Shown: positions 1 through 6,868 of the stretch, piece after piece
How positions within the stretch are numbered: position 1 is the first letter of the stretch
Layout: each line of letters opens with the position of its first letter
From: a virus
DNA length: 55,613 nucleotides
Virus record (IMG/VR): IMGVR_UViG_3300042938_000869
Coordinates: 1-55,613 of that record
Strand: one strand, 5' to 3'
Position numbers and translations under genes: made by a program
The notes under the pieces: generated by a model
Told to the model about the DNA's origin: nothing
The model's input: the letters and a program-made list of their open reading frames with translations, nothing else
Databases searched by the model: none

Positions 1-573
1 AACCTTGGTGTTGACGAACAACACGCCGTCGGCTGCCTGTGTCGTCAAACCCTCGGCCCGCTTGTGGAGCTTGAGATCATAACGCTTGTAGGGCTGGGAT
101 CCGGGCTCCTCGTGATCTTTCGCCAATGCGAGGGCCAGCCAGATGATCGTCATCCGCCGCTCACGACGCAAGAAGTCGCAGATCTCGATCAGCTGCTGCC
201 AATGTGTATCGGCAATGATGTAGCCCTTGCCATACCCCGGCGTCTCGATGCTGGCCCACTGGTTGGCCACGCACACGTCGCGCCAGATCATCGGCTCGAG
301 GGCGTCGAGGCTGTCTAGAACCAGCGTCTTAAACTGGTTCTTGTCGCTGTTCAGGGCCTCCAGCGCCTGCAGCAACTGATCCCACGACGTGATTTCACCA
401 AAGCCCGTGGTTTCAATGCCTACCGGGGGGCGCTCAGGCGCGATCTGAATGTAGACCGGGTCCGGTGCCTCCAGCGCCAGAGAGGTCTTGCCCATGCCCG
501 CAGTGCCATAGACCAGCAGCATGGGTTCCAGCGTATTGCTGGACCTTTTGAGGCTCTCCAATGAGATTGCCAT
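1..573 (-). CDS. Sak4-like single-strand annealing/recombination ATPase, N-terminal part (split by contig ends)
   Basis: RecA-like AAA ATPase of the phage Sak4 type. The translation starts MAISLESLKRSS and carries a Walker A motif GTAGMGKTS about 30 residues in, a hydrophobic strand ending in D (LVLDSLDAL) as Walker B, and the family-typical YKRYDLKLHKRAEGL late in the domain. The ATG overlaps the stop of the upstream gene (TAATG), so the two are translationally coupled. The reading frame is open to the window edge. The missing C-terminus is found at 55427-55613 on the same strand. Known role of the family: phage-encoded annealing/strand exchange with a phage ssDNA-binding protein; here that partner is inferred to be the DUF669-like product. 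Confidence 0.85.
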   Translation of the reverse strand, partial: MAISLESLKRSSNTLEPMLLVYGTAGMGKTSLALEAPDPVYIQIAPERPPVGIETTGFGEITSWDQLLQALEALNSDKNQFKTLVLDSLDALEPMIWRDVCVANQWASIETPGYGKGYIIADTHWQQLIEICDFLRRERRMTIIWLALALAKDHEEPGSQPYKRYDLKLHKRAEGLTTQAADGVLFVNTKV

Positions 574-836
574 TACTCGTTCTCCAGATCTTTTTGGATG
601 TCATAGACGGCATCGGTCAGCGCATCGCACAGGTGAGCGATGAGCGCGGCGCGATCAAATTTTGCATGCGTGACGATGTGTGGGAATTTGTTGCGAAAGG
701 ACCGTTCGATCAGGTCCGCAAACTCGGGCAGAGCGGCAGTCGCCCAATTGTCGATGTCTTCGCTCTGGGTACGCTCGCCGTATCCAAGGTACGCGTCAAA
801 AGCGTAGCTGGGCGCAGTGTCAGGCAGATTGTGCAT
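573..836 (-). CDS. Small protein of unknown function, first gene of the leftward operon
   Basis: About 87 residues starting MHNLPDTAPSYAFDAYLG; acidic, predicted mostly helical, no family recognised. Its stop overlaps the ATG of the Sak4 gene, so it is probably co-translated with the recombination ATPase. I chose the ATG at 836 because an in-frame GTG at 899 lies on top of a candidate leftward -10 element and has no purine-rich ribosome site. The Shine-Dalgarno sequence for 836 (GAG about 10 nt upstream) is weak, so the start is uncertain. Confidence 0.6.
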   Translation of the reverse strand: MHNLPDTAPSYAFDAYLGYGERTQSEDIDNWATAALPEFADLIERSFRNKFPHIVTHAKFDRAALIAHLCDALTDAVYDIQKDLENE

Positions 837-902
837 TTCAGAAGCTCGTTCGTTAGTTCGTTGGGTAGGTAGGCTGTGCCCGCATCTCGGGCTGACCACA
901 TC

Positions 903-931
903 GATTTAGGAGGCCATTCAGAACCAGTCAA
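903..931 (-). promoter_or_regulatory. Candidate leftward early promoter
   Basis: Read on the minus strand: TTGACT (931-926), a 17-bp spacer, then TAAATC (908-903). It would start transcription near 896, upstream of the leftward recombination operon. Sigma-70-like by eye only; it sits in the only divergent gap of the window. Confidence 0.4.
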
Positions 932-948
932 CATTATTTTTTCAGAAA

Positions 949-1014
949 ATGTAAAAAAGAAGGTGGACGTCGGGCTAGGCTCCGAGCCATGATGCGAGGG
1001 CACTTTTTTTACAT
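949..1014. promoter_or_regulatory. Divergent control region with an inverted pair ATGTAAAAAAG / CTTTTTTTACAT
   Basis: The gap between the leftward and rightward early operons holds ATGTAAAAAAG at 949-959 and its near-exact reverse complement CTTTTTTTACAT at 1003-1014 (one extra T). Each contains the TGTAAA half-site seen as full palindromes at 4565, 5111, 5140, 6153 and inside terS. Between the arms lies a smaller perfect repeat GGCTC-C-GAGCC (978-988). Inferred to be operator half-sites or a loop for an early regulator. No convincing rightward -35/-10 pair was found here. Confidence 0.4.
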
Positions 1015-1023
1015 GAGGAGATC

Positions 1024-1233
1024 ATGAACGAACTTTACAAATGGTTTCAGGTTGAGCGCGGTAGGCGCTCCATGCTTGCCGCCCTGCTGGGTCTGAGCCC
1101 CAGCACCATCTCTCACTGGCAGAAACGGGGCGTGGTGCCTTTTTGGCGCGCGGTTGCGATATCGGAAATTACCGGGATTCCGCGCTGGCAACTTAGGCCG
1201 GACATTTACGAGGATCCGGACCGTGGAGCGTAA
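1024..1233 (+). CDS. YdaS/Cro-like helix-turn-helix regulator
   Basis: 69 residues. Residues about 15-50 (MLAALLGLSPSTISHWQKRG followed by VPFWRAVAISEITG) have the look of a Cro/YdaS helix-turn-helix, including the SPSTISHWQ recognition helix and the later helix that contacts the previous one. Good ribosome site GAGGAG before the ATG. First gene of the rightward early operon and facing the leftward operon, the usual place of a phage switch regulator. It is a candidate ligand for the TGTAAA-N5-TTTACA sites, but that is inference. Its last codons overlap the start of the GcrA gene. Confidence 0.75.
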   Translation: MNELYKWFQVERGRRSMLAALLGLSPSTISHWQKRGVVPFWRAVAISEITGIPRWQLRPDIYEDPDRGA

Positions 1234-1762
1234 CAGGGGGCAGACAGAGTGGCTGCCAGAGCAGGTCGATGAACTAAAAAAGCTGTGGCACGAGGGCAAA
1301 AGCGCCACGGTCGTAGCTCAGGAGATGAGTAGAATGTTTGGGCTGAAAATTACCCGAAATGCCATTATTGGCAAAATTCACCGGCTGGTCCACGCTGGCG
1401 TCATGCTCGCCCGTGGGAATAGTCGGCCACAGGAGGCCAAGGATCGTACGAGCCGCCCGCGTCGTCCCAAGGTGCAGGCTCAGGTCACCGCCCCTGCTCC
1501 GGTGGCGAGGCAGACGGCCCCGGTAAAGGTCGCTCCGACAGTGCCCATCAAGGGAAACGTCATTGCCTTTCAGATGAAAGAGAAAAAGACCGGGCCGGGT
1601 CTGCTGGAAGACGTGAGCGGGTGCCTCTATTCCGTTGGTGTCAACGCGAAAAACCAGCACGTGTTTTGCAATGCTGAAAAGCAGGACGGGTCCGCCTACT
1701 GCCCTGATCATCACGCAATGTGCTACCTCCCGACGGCTCCGGTTAAAATTCGGAAAGCATAA
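1223..1762 (+). CDS. gcrA: GcrA-like cell-cycle regulator
   Basis: About 179 residues. The N-terminus (WLPEQVDELKKLWHEGKS, then ITRNAIIGKIHRL) matches the GcrA DNA-binding homeodomain-like region, and the C-terminus has the matching cysteine-containing module (GCLYSVG, FCNAEKQDGSAYCPDHH). In alphaproteobacteria GcrA binds sigma-70 domain 2 and activates promoters carrying CcrM-methylated GANTC sites. A phage copy could steer host sigma-70 holoenzyme to phage promoters or mimic S-phase conditions. The GTG at 1223 was chosen because it has GAGG upstream and overlaps the previous stop; the longer frame from 1154 would sit inside the upstream gene. The central segment, rich in Pro, Ala and Arg, looks like a flexible linker. 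Confidence 0.9.
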   Translation: MERNRGQTEWLPEQVDELKKLWHEGKSATVVAQEMSRMFGLKITRNAIIGKIHRLVHAGVMLARGNSRPQEAKDRTSRPRRPKVQAQVTAPAPVARQTAPVKVAPTVPIKGNVIAFQMKEKKTGPGLLEDVSGCLYSVGVNAKNQHVFCNAEKQDGSAYCPDHHAMCYLPTAPVKIRKA

Positions 1763-1765
1763 GAA

Positions 1766-2206
1766 ATGGCGGGCGTTCTAGTCGGGCGCCGGTCGAAAGA
1801 CCCCACGATCTGCGGCGTGTGCGCTCGAGAGGCGATCACGCTATGCATTTCTGGCCGCTCAAAAAAACTGCAGCCCATGTGGATGTGTGGGCTTTGCTCA
1901 ATCAAACTAGCAATGAAGGTGGCCCACAATATGAGCCCGATCCGTCTGGAAGAGAATGAAGCTAAGGCCCTCGACGAAGCAATTCGCGAGCACATGCAGG
2001 ACATTGTGGCTGCGGTCATGGCTACGCTGTGGGAAAACGACATCAGGGATCTCGACGCCATTACGGCGGAGCGTTTCGCGCCCATGGTAGAGAAGATTTA
2101 CGAAGGCGGCGACTTCAAGAACGCATTGGTTAACACGCTGATCAGCTACAGCAACAAAATGCGTCTCAACCTGACGGTCGAAAAGCCCGATGACGTTCCT
2201 TTTTGA
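1766..2206 (+). CDS. Zinc-finger-like protein of unknown function
   Basis: 146 residues. Two CxxC knuckles near the N-terminus (ICGVCARE and MCGLCSIK) suggest one bound zinc; the rest is acidic and helical. The layout resembles small alphaproteobacterial phage proteins annotated DUF6511, which I could not verify. It follows gcrA by 3 bp and overlaps the extended frame of the primase gene, so it is part of the early replication operon. Confidence 0.75.
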   Translation: MAGVLVGRRSKDPTICGVCAREAITLCISGRSKKLQPMWMCGLCSIKLAMKVAHNMSPIRLEENEAKALDEAIREHMQDIVAAVMATLWENDIRDLDAITAERFAPMVEKIYEGGDFKNALVNTLISYSNKMRLNLTVEKPDDVPF

Positions 2207-2229
2207 TTATGCGCTCTGGAGAGATCGTC

Positions 2230-4569
2230 ATGTTAGCAGCGACAGAGCCTCGCTCGCCTTTCGACGCAGCTTGGCAGCAGCTGGCAGCTAACGGCTACTC
2301 AGTTCTGCCAGTCGCACCAAACAGCAAGGCTCCGTCCGAGTACCGGGCGGGGCATTGGTATCCCATGAAAAAGTGGGAACAGTTTCGAAACGATCCGGCA
2401 AAGCCGTTCGTCGCCAAAATGTGGGCGGCTTGGCCGGACTGCAACATTGGCATTCTCACCGGCACCAAGGCCACGGCCACGCACATGGTTGCGGCGGTGG
2501 ATTACGATACCGATGACCCTGACGTCCTAGCGGACCTTGAGAGCGCCCTACCAGCCTCTCCCGTCAAGAAGAAGGGCCGTCGCGGCTACACTGCCTTCTA
2601 CCTTGTGCCGCTTCGCACCAAGGGGTTCCGCACGGCCATTGTCGAGCTTCTGACAGACACTCGACAGACAGTGATCCCGCCCAGCGTCCACCCCGACACT
2701 GGCCAGCCATACACGTGGATGGGTCCGAGCACCCTGCTCACCACCCCCGCACACAGTTTGCCGGTTCTCACTGATGACGACATCGAGCGCTTCATCGAGC
2801 AGGTCGAGGTGCTGACCAAAAAGCCGGTATCTCCTCCCCCTCATCAGGCGCAGCTGATCCAGCTTCCCGACGACGAGCAGAAATTCTGGCGTGTGCTCAA
2901 CAACACGGCTTACGCCAATCTTGATCGCTGGGTGCCGGATCTGAACCTGCATACGTGCTCGCGCACGTCGACCGGCAGCTACAAGGCTGTGGCGCATTGG
3001 CGGGCATCGAGCACGGGCCGGTCGTTGTCGGAGAGAAGCGCCAACCTCTCGATCATGCCGGGGCAGGGCGCTCGAGATTTTGGGACCGGCGACAGCTACA
3101 CGGCCATCGATCTGACCATGAAGGCCCTCGATCTGCCGCTCGATGACGCCGTGAAATTTTTGACGTCGCGGCTTGGCATGGGGGTTGAGAGGTTTGACGT
3201 GCCCGCCCTGCAGTTCGAGCAGTCAGCCTATCCGGAAATTCCGGTGAGTTCCGAGGAGGTCGCATTCGACCCCGTAACCGGCGAGGTGCTCGAGGAGGCT
3301 GTGAGCGCGGCCCCCATCGCTCTAGATCTGAATTCGTTCGACGAGATCCCTGCCCACTTGCTCCACCCAAGCGGGCTGCTGGGCGAGATCATGGACTGGA
3401 TCGTTGGCGGCTCACGTCGCCCCTCCCGCGCGCTGGCACTTGGCCCGGCCATCGGCGTGGTAGGCACGCTCGTGGGCAATGGCGTGGTCGGTCCGACTGA
3501 TAGCGCGACCCACACCTACATCATCGGCTTGGCGCCGTCGGGGGCGGGCAAGGACTACCCGCTGCAGTGCATCAAGAGGCTTATGGGCGCGGCAAATCTG
3601 AAGCACTTGCTTGGTCCGTCCGAATTCATCAGCATGCCGTCCGTGGTCAATTTTCTCCAGCGTCAGCCGCTGTCGATCTGCGCGATGGACGAAATCGGGG
3701 CGTGGCTCAAGCGCCTGAGCAACAAGAATGCTTCGGGCTATGAGGCATCGATCAGCAAGATCCTCCGCACCATCTGGGGCATCAGCTTTGAGAGCTACCT
3801 CACTCCGGAGTGGGCTCAGCGGGCCAGCACGGAGGTTCAGAACCCAGCGCTCAGCCTATATGGGGTGAGCACCATCGAGGAATTTTATGAGGGTCTGGAA
3901 GGCGGAGACATCCGCAACGGCTTCCTGAACCGCTTCCTCATTTTTTCGACCAGCAAAACAGCGGACGATCAAGACCCACAGCACGGGAGAGACGTTCCCG
4001 ATGATCTGGCTTTGAAGCTGGCAACGCTCAGGAATATGGCCATGCAGCTGAGCCCGTCTGATTTGACGTCGCCTATCGGGGCGCCTCGATCAGCCAAGAA
4101 ACTGGTCTGGAACGGGGGGAGGGGCCCTTGGAACGACCTATCAGCAGAGGTCAAGAAGATCCGTGAGGATAACAGCCGAGACCCCTTTTTCGCCCGTACC
4201 GGGGAGATGGCGGTGCGTCTGGCGACCATCTGCGCGATGGGGTGCGGTCGGCTCGAGGTCCACAAGGAGGACATGCAGTGGGGGCGCGAATTAGCCATGT
4301 GGTCGGCACAGAACATGGAGAACGCCGCCGCTGGATACATGGCCGAAAACGAGAACCAAAAAACGTATAACCGGGTCATCCGGATGATCGAGACGGCGCC
4401 AAACAAGAGCCTGCACCGCCGGATACTGCTGCAGAAATTGCGCGGTGCGGTGAAAGCTCGAGATCTGGAGGAGCTTCTAAAGAGCGCCATCGACAGCGGC
4501 GTGATTGAGGAAACCAAGAAGATCCCCGCTCAGGGCGGAAAGCCGTCCGTAGTGTACCGGGTGATGTAA
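2230..4569 (+). CDS. Bifunctional primase-polymerase / ATPase replication protein
   Basis: About 779 residues. The first 200 residues look like the prim-pol (archaeo-eukaryotic primase) domain: NGYSVLPVAPNSKAP at the start, a NIGILTG strand and the acidic VAAVDYDTDDPD stretch that would bind metal. The C-terminal half carries a P-loop GLAPSGAGKDYPLQ near residue 432 and AMDEIGAWL as Walker B, as in DUF3987-type helicase-like domains. It probably primes and unwinds at the phage origin. I chose the ATG at 2230 because GGAG lies 8 nt upstream; TTG 2203 and ATG 2209 lack a ribosome site. No separate DNA polymerase gene is present in the window. Confidence 0.85.
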   Translation: MLAATEPRSPFDAAWQQLAANGYSVLPVAPNSKAPSEYRAGHWYPMKKWEQFRNDPAKPFVAKMWAAWPDCNIGILTGTKATATHMVAAVDYDTDDPDVLADLESALPASPVKKKGRRGYTAFYLVPLRTKGFRTAIVELLTDTRQTVIPPSVHPDTGQPYTWMGPSTLLTTPAHSLPVLTDDDIERFIEQVEVLTKKPVSPPPHQAQLIQLPDDEQKFWRVLNNTAYANLDRWVPDLNLHTCSRTSTGSYKAVAHWRASSTGRSLSERSANLSIMPGQGARDFGTGDSYTAIDLTMKALDLPLDDAVKFLTSRLGMGVERFDVPALQFEQSAYPEIPVSSEEVAFDPVTGEVLEEAVSAAPIALDLNSFDEIPAHLLHPSGLLGEIMDWIVGGSRRPSRALALGPAIGVVGTLVGNGVVGPTDSATHTYIIGLAPSGAGKDYPLQCIKRLMGAANLKHLLGPSEFISMPSVVNFLQRQPLSICAMDEIGAWLKRLSNKNASGYEASISKILRTIWGISFESYLTPEWAQRASTEVQNPALSLYGVSTIEEFYEGLEGGDIRNGFLNRFLIFSTSKTADDQDPQHGRDVPDDLALKLATLRNMAMQLSPSDLTSPIGAPRSAKKLVWNGGRGPWNDLSAEVKKIREDNSRDPFFARTGEMAVRLATICAMGCGRLEVHKEDMQWGRELAMWSAQNMENAAAGYMAENENQKTYNRVIRMIETAPNKSLHRRILLQKLRGAVKARDLEELLKSAIDSGVIEETKKIPAQGGKPSVVYRVM

Positions 4570-4604
4570 AATAATTTGACAAGGATGATGGGTCGATCTA
4601 TAAG
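4565..4604 (+). promoter_or_regulatory. Operator O1 and sigma-70-like promoter
   Basis: TGTAAA-ATAAT-TTGACA at 4565-4581 is an imperfect palindrome whose right arm is also a perfect -35 (TTGACA, 4576-4581). A 17-bp spacer leads to TATAAG (4599-4604). The operator also overlaps the TAA stop of the primase gene. A protein bound here would cover the -35. Drives the small gene at 4654 and probably its followers. Confidence 0.65.
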
Positions 4605-4635
4605 GGGGTCATGGCGGTGCCGCTGTGGCCCCCTT
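4602..4635 (+). other. Leader inverted repeats downstream of the O1 promoter
   Basis: AAGGGGG (4602-4608) is matched by CCCCCTT (4629-4635). Inside it CATGGCG and CGCTGTG (4610-4627) can pair with two wobbles around a GTGC loop. With a start near 4611 only the inner stem would be transcribed in full, as a 5' cap-like hairpin 30 nt ahead of the ribosome site. A similar hairpin follows the third early promoter (6202-6218). Confidence 0.45.
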
Positions 4636-4653
4636 AACGTCTGGAGAGACACC

Positions 4654-4884
4654 ATGGCAAATCATTCCATCAACGTCTGGAACTACATCGACCGCGTCTG
4701 GGTGCGTGCGCCGCTCCCCCTCGATTGGTCTTTTGGCAAGTGCATTATCTACTGCGAGCACAAGCGCATTGAGGGAATTGAGTGCTACGTCGATGGCGAT
4801 CTGATCGGCGAGCTTGCGGCTAAGACCGGGGCCTCCCGAGCAGCCGCCGAAATCGAGTTCGAACGTCCGGAGTGGGCCGCGTAA
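4654..4884 (+). CDS. Small early protein, unknown
   Basis: 76 residues starting MANHSINVWNYIDRVW; rich in Trp, no family recognised. Strong ribosome site CTGGAGAGACACC before the ATG; the longer frame from 4576 would start inside the promoter. First gene after operator/promoter O1, so expressed early and under that control. Confidence 0.7.
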   Translation: MANHSINVWNYIDRVWVRAPLPLDWSFGKCIIYCEHKRIEGIECYVDGDLIGELAAKTGASRAAAEIEFERPEWAA

Positions 4885-4916
4885 GCGGCCCTCGCCTTTT
4901 GGAAGGAGAGAGAAAC

Positions 4917-5120
4917 ATGTTTGGGTTCAAGAAGAAAAACAGTGTCGTGGCCTACAAGGGATACGTGATCCGAGAGGGGTATTTTCCTTCTACCGATAGG
5001 GTTTGGTTCTGGCAGCATGACGACGCTGAGGCTGAACACGACCAGCGCCGGGGGTGGTCCTACAGCCTGATCGACGCCAAGGCCGATATCGATGACCAGA
5101 TCGCAGAGGGTGTAAAATAA
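4917..5120 (+). CDS. Small early protein, unknown
   Basis: 67 residues (MFGFKKKNSVVAYKGYVIREG...). A basic N-terminus leads into a short aromatic-rich beta-like segment (VWFWQHDD). Ribosome site GGAAGGAGAG just upstream. The final codons GTA AAA TAA lie inside operator O2, so the 3' end of the gene is shared with control DNA of the next transcript. Confidence 0.7.
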   Translation: MFGFKKKNSVVAYKGYVIREGYFPSTDRVWFWQHDDAEAEHDQRRGWSYSLIDAKADIDDQIAEGVK

Positions 5121-5162
5121 TTAGACCGAGGCATTGACCTGTAAAATAATTTAACATACAAA
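5111..5162 (+). promoter_or_regulatory. Tandem operators O2 and O3 with a promoter whose spacer is the operator
   Basis: O2 is TGTAAA-ATAAT-TAGACC (5111-5127, right arm degenerate). O3 is TGTAAA-ATAAT-TTAACA (5140-5156). The two centres are 29 bp apart, near three helical turns. TTGACC (5134-5139) and TACAAA (5157-5162) flank O3 exactly, so the 17-bp operator is the 17-bp promoter spacer. This promoter would drive the gene at 5190. Confidence 0.6.
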
Positions 5163-5189
5163 GGGTGCATCGAAGCAGGGAGACGACAA

Positions 5190-5399
5190 ATGACCAAGAC
5201 CTTCAACATCCGCATCGAAGCCGACCGCGCAGCCCTTGAAGCTTCTGGCTACTTTTGGGCGCTGACTGAGCGGCACGGCTGGGACATCTACCTCGTTGTC
5301 AGCAAGCACCGCACGTACGAAGCCGCAGAGAAGGCAGCCAAGGGCCGAGAGTTCAGGATCCGCGACGTGCGAGACACCACGTCAACCCGGGCGGCCTGA
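5190..5399 (+). CDS. Small early protein, unknown
   Basis: 69 residues, MTKTFNIRIEADRAALEASG...; a predicted alpha/beta mini-domain with no recognised family. Ribosome site GGGAG about 10 nt upstream. It is the first gene after the O2/O3 promoter. Confidence 0.7.
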   Translation: MTKTFNIRIEADRAALEASGYFWALTERHGWDIYLVVSKHRTYEAAEKAAKGREFRIRDVRDTTSTRAA

Positions 5400-5444
5400 C
5401 ACCTATCGATCACCTGCAACCACCTACCACTAGGGAGAACTACC

Positions 5445-5783
5445 ATGTCCAAGCTGAAAACCATCTCCATCCCCTGCAAGGGCGAAACTCGCGAGATGAC
5501 CGGCACCGTTGCGATCCTGCCCATCGGCGAGCGCAAAGTGCGCTTCCTGATCGAGCGCAAAGAAGACGGCTCGCTGGGATCGCTGACGCACTACGCCTCT
5601 GGTTTCGCTTTTACGCGCAGCCTGAACCACTACGCTGTGTCGTTCCTTGTCCAGCACGGCACCTATGCCCGCCGACCCTCTCCGCGCGAGCTCGCCGAGG
5701 CAGCGATTGCCGATGCTGTGTTCTCTATCGGCATCGACAAGGTTCTGGCGACAATCGACGCCGCGCCGATTCTCAACCGCTAA
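5445..5783 (+). CDS. Small early protein, unknown
   Basis: 112 residues, MSKLKTISIPCKGETREMTG...; beta-rich first half, helical second half (PSPRELAEAAIADAVFSIG). Ribosome site AGGGAG upstream. No family recognised. Part of the run of small early genes behind the O2/O3 promoter. Confidence 0.7.
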   Translation: MSKLKTISIPCKGETREMTGTVAILPIGERKVRFLIERKEDGSLGSLTHYASGFAFTRSLNHYAVSFLVQHGTYARRPSPRELAEAAIADAVFSIGIDKVLATIDAAPILNR

Positions 5784-5800
5784 CCCGCAGGAGATCCCCC

Positions 5801-5953
5801 ATGAATATCACCACGACATGGCACAATTCCAACCCCGACACCGTATGGAACCGCCTCGCCGCGAAGCTTGGTCGGCCCCCCACGGACGCTGAGGTCACCG
5901 CCGAGGTGCGGCGCATCCTAGCCGAAGGGCGCGCACAGGTGGGCCGCAAGTGA
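5801..5953 (+). CDS. Very small early protein, unknown
   Basis: 50 residues, MNITTTWHNSNPDTVWNRL...; the second half (RPPTDAEVTAEVRRILAEG) is a predicted helix pair. Ribosome site GCAGGAGATC upstream. Its TGA overlaps the GTG of the next gene, as expected for a real coupled gene despite its size. Confidence 0.65.
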   Translation: MNITTTWHNSNPDTVWNRLAAKLGRPPTDAEVTAEVRRILAEGRAQVGRK

Positions 5954-6162
5954 TCACTACGCACAAGATCCTAAAGGCCATCGGGTGCCCGATCCTTAAC
6001 CTCTATAAGGGCAAGGGCTACTGGTATTTCATCTATGACGACCTCGACCTGAACGTACACGCGAGCAGCTCGATCTATGTCATGAACTTGAACGACGCGA
6101 GCCTCGAACTCTGGATCGAAGAGGGAAAGGCGCTTATCGAATACGCATCTCGTGTAAAATGA
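5950..6162 (+). CDS. Small early protein, unknown
   Basis: 70 residues starting at a GTG (5950) that overlaps the previous TGA; AGGTGG upstream acts as ribosome site. Sequence MITTHKILKAIGCPILNLYKGKGYWYFIYDDL has the flavour of the small YWYF-containing proteins seen in many phages, function unknown. Its stop codon lies inside operator O4. Confidence 0.7.
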   Translation: MITTHKILKAIGCPILNLYKGKGYWYFIYDDLDLNVHASSSIYVMNLNDASLELWIEEGKALIEYASRVK

Positions 6163-6190
6163 CTTTACATCATGGAAGCGATCCTATAGG
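6153..6190 (+). promoter_or_regulatory. Operator O4 (perfect palindrome) with candidate promoter
   Basis: TGTAAA-ATGAC-TTTACA at 6153-6169 is a perfect 6-5-6 palindrome and defines the operator family best. As in O1 its right arm can serve as -35 (TTTACA), with TATAGG at 6185-6190; the 15-bp spacing is short, so promoter strength may depend on an activator. It overlaps the stop codon of the preceding gene. Confidence 0.55.
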
Positions 6191-6201
6191 GTCACTTCAT
6201 C

Positions 6202-6218
6202 GGCGGAACGGTTCCGCC
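6202..6218 (+). other. Leader hairpin after the O4 promoter
   Basis: GGCGGAA-CGG-TTCCGCC: a perfect 7-bp stem with a 3-nt loop a few bases after the expected transcript start and before the ribosome site CTGGAGACC of the gene at 6238. Same relative position as the hairpin after O1. Probably stabilises the mRNA 5' end or tunes translation. Confidence 0.45.
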
Positions 6219-6237
6219 CAACCTCTGGAGACCAACT

Positions 6238-6525
6238 ATGAACATCGCAACTGCCGGTTACATCATCCACGACAACAACCACGTCATCCACGGCGCGGGG
6301 GCATCGGTTGACGAGGCATGGCACTACGTTAAGGCCGACCTCGACCGCCCGCTCGACGCTGAGGGGAACCCCGTAGACGACGAAACGTGGTTCGAGTTCT
6401 TCTACGTCCGCCCCGTTTCGTATGAGTTGCTCGACGCTATCTATGAGCGCGGCGGCGACCTGCTCTGGGACAATGACGGCTATGTCGCCAACATTTACCG
6501 GGGCGAAGATCCCGACAGCATCTGA
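6238..6525 (+). CDS. Small early protein, unknown
   Basis: 95 residues, acidic, MNIATAGYIIHDNNHVIHGAG... The pattern of a short beta meander followed by a helix (ASVDEAWHYVKADL) resembles phage proteins of unknown function with a DEAW-type helix. Ribosome site CTGGAGACCAACT before ATG, almost identical to that of the next gene, suggesting local duplication of the leader. Confidence 0.7.
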   Translation: MNIATAGYIIHDNNHVIHGAGASVDEAWHYVKADLDRPLDAEGNPVDDETWFEFFYVRPVSYELLDAIYERGGDLLWDNDGYVANIYRGEDPDSI

Positions 6526-6547
6526 CCCTCAATTCTGGAGACCAACT

Positions 6548-6856
6548 ATGAACACCGCAAACTCTATCGAACAACTGAAGCGCGAGGCTCTGGCCGGTCT
6601 GGACCGCCTAGACGCCACGCTGGCGAACATGCCGCCTCTTCCGAAGATTGTCACCACCCACGATTACCCGCCCATTCCTATCCGCACTCGCGACTGGTGC
6701 GCCTACTTCGACGGCGAAGAGGAGGCAGGCAACTACGGCTACGGCGCTACCCGTGAGGAAGCCATCGCTGATTTCGTGGCGACCTGCGTCGAGGACGACA
6801 GAGTGTCCCCGGCTGAAGCGCTCCGGTTGATCGACGCCGCCTGTGCGGCTGTTTGA
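6548..6856 (+). CDS. Small early protein, unknown
   Basis: 102 residues, MNTANSIEQLKREALAGLD...; a coiled-coil-like N-terminal helix, then a WCAYFDGEEEAGNYGYG segment and a helix TREEAIADFVATCVE. The last part is the signature of the small RHS-like/HicB-like alpha/beta folds (strand, then EA-containing helix), but I would not name a function. The start at 6548 has the same CTGGAGACCAACT leader as the previous gene. Confidence 0.7.
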   Translation: MNTANSIEQLKREALAGLDRLDATLANMPPLPKIVTTHDYPPIPIRTRDWCAYFDGEEEAGNYGYGATREEAIADFVATCVEDDRVSPAEALRLIDAACAAV

Positions 6857-6868
6857 AGGGAGGACGAT

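Noticed and set aside
1024-1233. Lysogeny repressor (CI-like) and temperate lifestyle
   Set aside because: The protein is a short YdaS/Cro-like HTH; no integrase, excisionase, attachment site or partition gene is present, so temperate growth is not supported, though plasmid-like lysogeny cannot be fully excluded.
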